In this document: piece after piece, positions 22,114 through 24,186 of the stretch | How the letters are laid out: each line of letters starts with the position of its first letter | How positions within the stretch are numbered: position 1 is the stretch's first letter | From: Tateyamaria sp. | Lineage (GTDB): Bacteria > Pseudomonadota > Alphaproteobacteria > Rhodobacterales > Rhodobacteraceae | DNA: 24,186 nt | Assembly (NCBI GenBank): GCA_018668195.1 | Contig: JABITU010000030.1 | Location: 1-24,186 of the forward strand | Direction: 5' to 3' | The notes under the pieces: model-generated | Told to the model about the DNA's origin: nothing | Seen by the model: only the letters and a program-made list of their open reading frames with translations | Database searches by the model: none | Made by a program: the position numbers and the translations under genes

Positions 22114-23757
22114 TCAAACGAGGCGACTGGCATCCTTGGCGGCGCGCACGAAATCTTCGAACAGGGGGTGCGGTGCGAAAGGCTTAGATTTCAATTCTGG
22201 GTGGAACTGAACGCCGATAAACCAAGGGTGGTCGGACCATTCTACGATCTCGGGCAATCGTCCGTCGGGTGACATCCCCGAAAAGGACAACCCTGCCTTT
22301 TCAAGCTGGTCGCGGTATTTAATGTCTACCTCGTAGCGGTGACGATGACGCTCGTCTATTTCTGTGCAGCCATAGACAGTTGCCACACGGCTGCCCGTTT
22401 TCAACGTTGCGTCGTATGCGCCAAGCCGCATCGTACCACCTTTGTCATCGCCGACAGCGCGTTCGACCTTGTGGTTGCCCTGAACCCATTCCTTGAGGTG
22501 GTAGACCACCGGCTCAAAACGTTTTTTTCCAGCTTCGTGGTCGAATTCCTCTGAGCCCGCGGTGGTCAAGCCCGCCACATTGCGTGCTGCCTCAATCACC
22601 GCCATTTGCATCCCCAGACAAATACCCAGATAGGGCACTTTGTGCGTGCGCGCGAACTCGGCCGCCTTTATTTTGCCTTCTGTGCCGCGCTCACCGAACC
22701 CGCCGGGGACAAGAATCGCGTGGAACCCTTGAAGATGGGTGGCCGGGTCTTCGTTTTCGAACAGTTCGGCATCAACCCACTCGACTTTGACCCGAACGCG
22801 GTTGGCCATTCCGCCATGGGTCAAAGCCTCGGCGATTGATTTATAGGCGTCCTCCAACTGCGTGTATTTTCCAACGATTGCGACCTTTACCTGGCCCTCG
22901 GCGTTGTGGATGCGGTCGCTAACGTCTTCCCATTTGGTTAAATCTGGTTTGGGTGCCGGACTGATCTGAAACGCATCGAGTACGGCCTGATCCATGCCCT
23001 CGCGATGGTAGGCCAAAGGGGCGTCATAAATCGTTGACAGATCTTGCGCGGCGATAACGCTGTCAGGGCGCACATTGCAGAAAAGCGCCAGTTTTTCGCG
23101 CTCTTTAACAGGTATCGGTCCTTCTGATCGGCACACAAGAATGTCCGGCGCGATACCGATGGAGCGCAGTTCTTTGACCGAGTGCTGCGTTGGCTTGGTT
23201 TTCAACTCGCCGCTTGCCTTGATGAACGGCAGCAAGGTCAGATGCATAAAGATGCATTGGCCACGAGGTTTGTCCTGAGAAAATTGGCGAATCGCTTCGA
23301 AAAACGGCAAACCTTCGATATCGCCTACTGTGCCGCCGATCTCACATAGCATAAAATCGACCTCATCATTGCCGATCTCGATGAACTCTTTGATTTCGTT
23401 CGTGACATGGGGAATGACCTGAATGGTTTTGCCCAGGTAGTCGCCACGCCGCTCTTTTTCGAGCACAGTGGAATAGACGCGTCCAGACGACACAGAGTCG
23501 GTCTTGCGGGCTGAAACTCCGGTGAAACGCTCGTAGTGACCAAGATCTAGATCGGTTTCTGCGCCGTCGTCTGTCACGAACACCTCGCCGTGTTCAAACG
23601 GCGACATCGTGCCCGGATCAACATTCAAATAGGGATCAAGCTTGCGCAGACGTACCGAAAAGCCACGTGCCTGCAGCAAAGCACCAAGCGCCGCCGAAGC
23701 GAGCCCCTTGCCGAGCGAAGAAACAACGCCGCCGGTAATAAAAATATAGCGTGCCAT
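22114..23757 (-). CDS. pyrG: CTP synthase
   Basis: A 547-residue CTP synthase, full length, which makes CTP from UTP with glutamine-derived ammonia. The N-terminal synthetase domain opens [20 protein letters not shown] and carries the ATP-binding and UTP motifs [41 protein letters not shown] and the [13 protein letters not shown] stretch. The glutamine amidotransferase domain has Cys380 in [12 protein letters not shown], with His519 and Glu521 in [14 protein letters not shown]. The ATG at 23757 is supported by GGAG about 10 bases upstream and by the family N terminus; an upstream in-frame ATG lies in the leader. It follows secG, with a hairpin and a good promoter between. No oddities of length or motif. 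Confidence 0.98.
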   Translation of the reverse strand: MARYIFITGGVVSSLGKGLASAALGALLQARGFSVRLRKLDPYLNVDPGTMSPFEHGEVFVTDDGAETDLDLGHYERFTGVSARKTDSVSSGRVYSTVLEKERRGDYLGKTIQVIPHVTNEIKEFIEIGNDEVDFMLCEIGGTVGDIEGLPFFEAIRQFSQDKPRGQCIFMHLTLLPFIKASGELKTKPTQHSVKELRSIGIAPDILVCRSEGPIPVKEREKLALFCNVRPDSVIAAQDLSTIYDAPLAYHREGMDQAVLDAFQISPAPKPDLTKWEDVSDRIHNAEGQVKVAIVGKYTQLEDAYKSIAEALTHGGMANRVRVKVEWVDAELFENEDPATHLQGFHAILVPGGFGERGTEGKIKAAEFARTHKVPYLGICLGMQMAVIEAARNVAGLTTAGSEEFDHEAGKKRFEPVVYHLKEWVQGNHKVERAVGDDKGGTMRLGAYDATLKTGSRVATVYGCTEIDERHRHRYEVDIKYRDQLEKAGLSFSGMSPDGRLPEIVEWSDHPWFIGVQFHPELKSKPFAPHPLFEDFVRAAKDASRLV

Positions 23758-23834
23758 GAACTGCTGTCTCCCATGGTTTGATCTGGCCAAAGGCCGCTTT
23801 CTAGGGTGCTTAACAGCACACCCCACGGGACCTC

Positions 23835-23864
23835 AGTATATCAGGATTCGATTTAAAAGAGCAA
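23835..23864 (-). promoter_or_regulatory. Candidate pyrG promoter
   Basis: TTGCTC (23864-23859) and TATACT (23840-23835, 5 of 6) with an 18-base spacer, just after the secG hairpin. It predicts a leader of about 70 bases containing two small dyads (GTGCT-GTTA-AGCAC and GGCC-TTT-GGCC). Confidence 0.5.
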
Positions 23865-23867
23865 GCT

Positions 23868-23890
23868 TGTCGCAACATGATGTTGCGACA
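23868..23890 (-). terminator. Hairpin after secG, probable terminator
   Basis: An 11-bp perfect dyad, TGTCGCAACAT and ATGTTGCGACA, around one base, 25 bases after the secG stop. TTTT follows about 9 bases later, not directly, so termination may be imperfect. Confidence 0.55.
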
Positions 23891-23915
23891 CCATTCATGC
23901 CCTCAACATTTTGTC

Positions 23916-24186
23916 TTAGTCGGCGGTTGGAACCAGCGGAGCAGTGTCGCCTTCTGCCGGCGGCAACAAGTCACCTGCGGGCGGCACGAGTCCGTCGCCA
24001 GGGGTGTCCTGAGAGTTCGGGGAAATGCCTAATTGGTCGATCACGGATGTGCCAGAAGCGTTTTGCGCTGCGATGATCGTCAGCGTTATGGATGTGATTA
24101 TGAACGCAATTGCCAGTATCCAAGTTACCTTGCTCAAAGCCGTTGCAGCAGCCCTGCCAGTCATGGCGCCGCCACCGCCGCCGCCC
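23916..24186 (-). CDS. secG: Protein-export membrane protein SecG, 3' part; 5' end outside the window
   Basis: The visible 89 codons are the glycine run and second membrane segment of SecG, a small subunit of the SecYEG translocon in the inner membrane. The coding strand enters the window in a glycine tract (GGGGGGA), then MTGRAAATALSKVTWILAI, the usual loop and start of transmembrane helix 2 (to about IIAAQNASG). The rest is an acidic, proline-rich tail (GDGLVPPAGDLLPPAEGD) common in alphaproteobacterial SecG. The ATG at 24164 is internal: the glycine tract before it is in frame and belongs to the protein, and the first membrane helix must lie beyond the window. pyrG follows on the same strand, a common gene order in this bacterial group. 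Confidence 0.92.
   Translation of the reverse strand, partial: GGGGGGAMTGRAAATALSKVTWILAIAFIITSITLTIIAAQNASGTSVIDQLGISPNSQDTPGDGLVPPAGDLLPPAEGDTAPLVPTAD

Overview
The window looks like a chromosomal segment of an alphaproteobacterium of the Rhodobacterales (Roseobacter group). The evidence is the class I phaZ/phaC/phaP/phaR cluster in its usual order with PhaR-type operators, the secG-pyrG pair with an acidic, proline-rich SecG tail, an rlmJ-terB-terB-phnD-like row, and moderately GC-rich codon use. I see no rRNA, tRNA, CRISPR array, insertion sequence or phage gene. This is core and metabolic chromosome rather than a mobile island.

Layout. Positions 1-1521 (minus) hold a bufferin operon bufA-bufB-bufC. 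BufA is a secreted Cys-bearing DUF2282 precursor, BufB its DUF692/MNIO modifying enzyme, and BufC the partner protein, cut by the window edge. Positions 1714-3645 (minus) hold thrS, whose leader carries a hairpin that copies a tRNA-Thr anticodon arm just before the ribosome-binding site. Positions 3980-6137 (plus) hold a small conserved-looking protein and two alpha/beta hydrolases. Positions 6371-11069 hold the polyhydroxyalkanoate cluster: depolymerase phaZ diverging from synthase phaC, then phasin phaP and regulator phaR. Exact CTGC-N3-GCAG operators lie before phaP (two, forming one large inverted repeat) and before phaR (one), and a near match lies before phaC.

Positions 11233-19371 (minus) form an eight-gene row: ABC ATPase, substrate-binding protein, two permeases, a glutamine-synthetase-like ligase, a class I amidotransferase, a second such ligase, and a PuuB-type FAD oxidase. 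Together these can import an amine or amino compound, gamma-glutamylate it, oxidise it and hydrolyse the glutamyl product, as in the Puu/Pau polyamine pathways. The substrate cannot be read from sequence, and no aldehyde dehydrogenase lies within the window. Positions 19468-21881 (minus) hold rlmJ, two tandem TerB-like genes and a PhnD-like protein without a signal peptide, tightly spaced. Positions 22114-24186 (minus) hold pyrG and the 3' part of secG.

The most interesting items are the thrS anticodon-arm mimic, the bufferin operon, the PhaR operator set, the paired ligases of the gamma-glutamylation operon, and a probable ATC start codon in one permease gene. All calls come from reading the sequence and from family knowledge. 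No database search was run.
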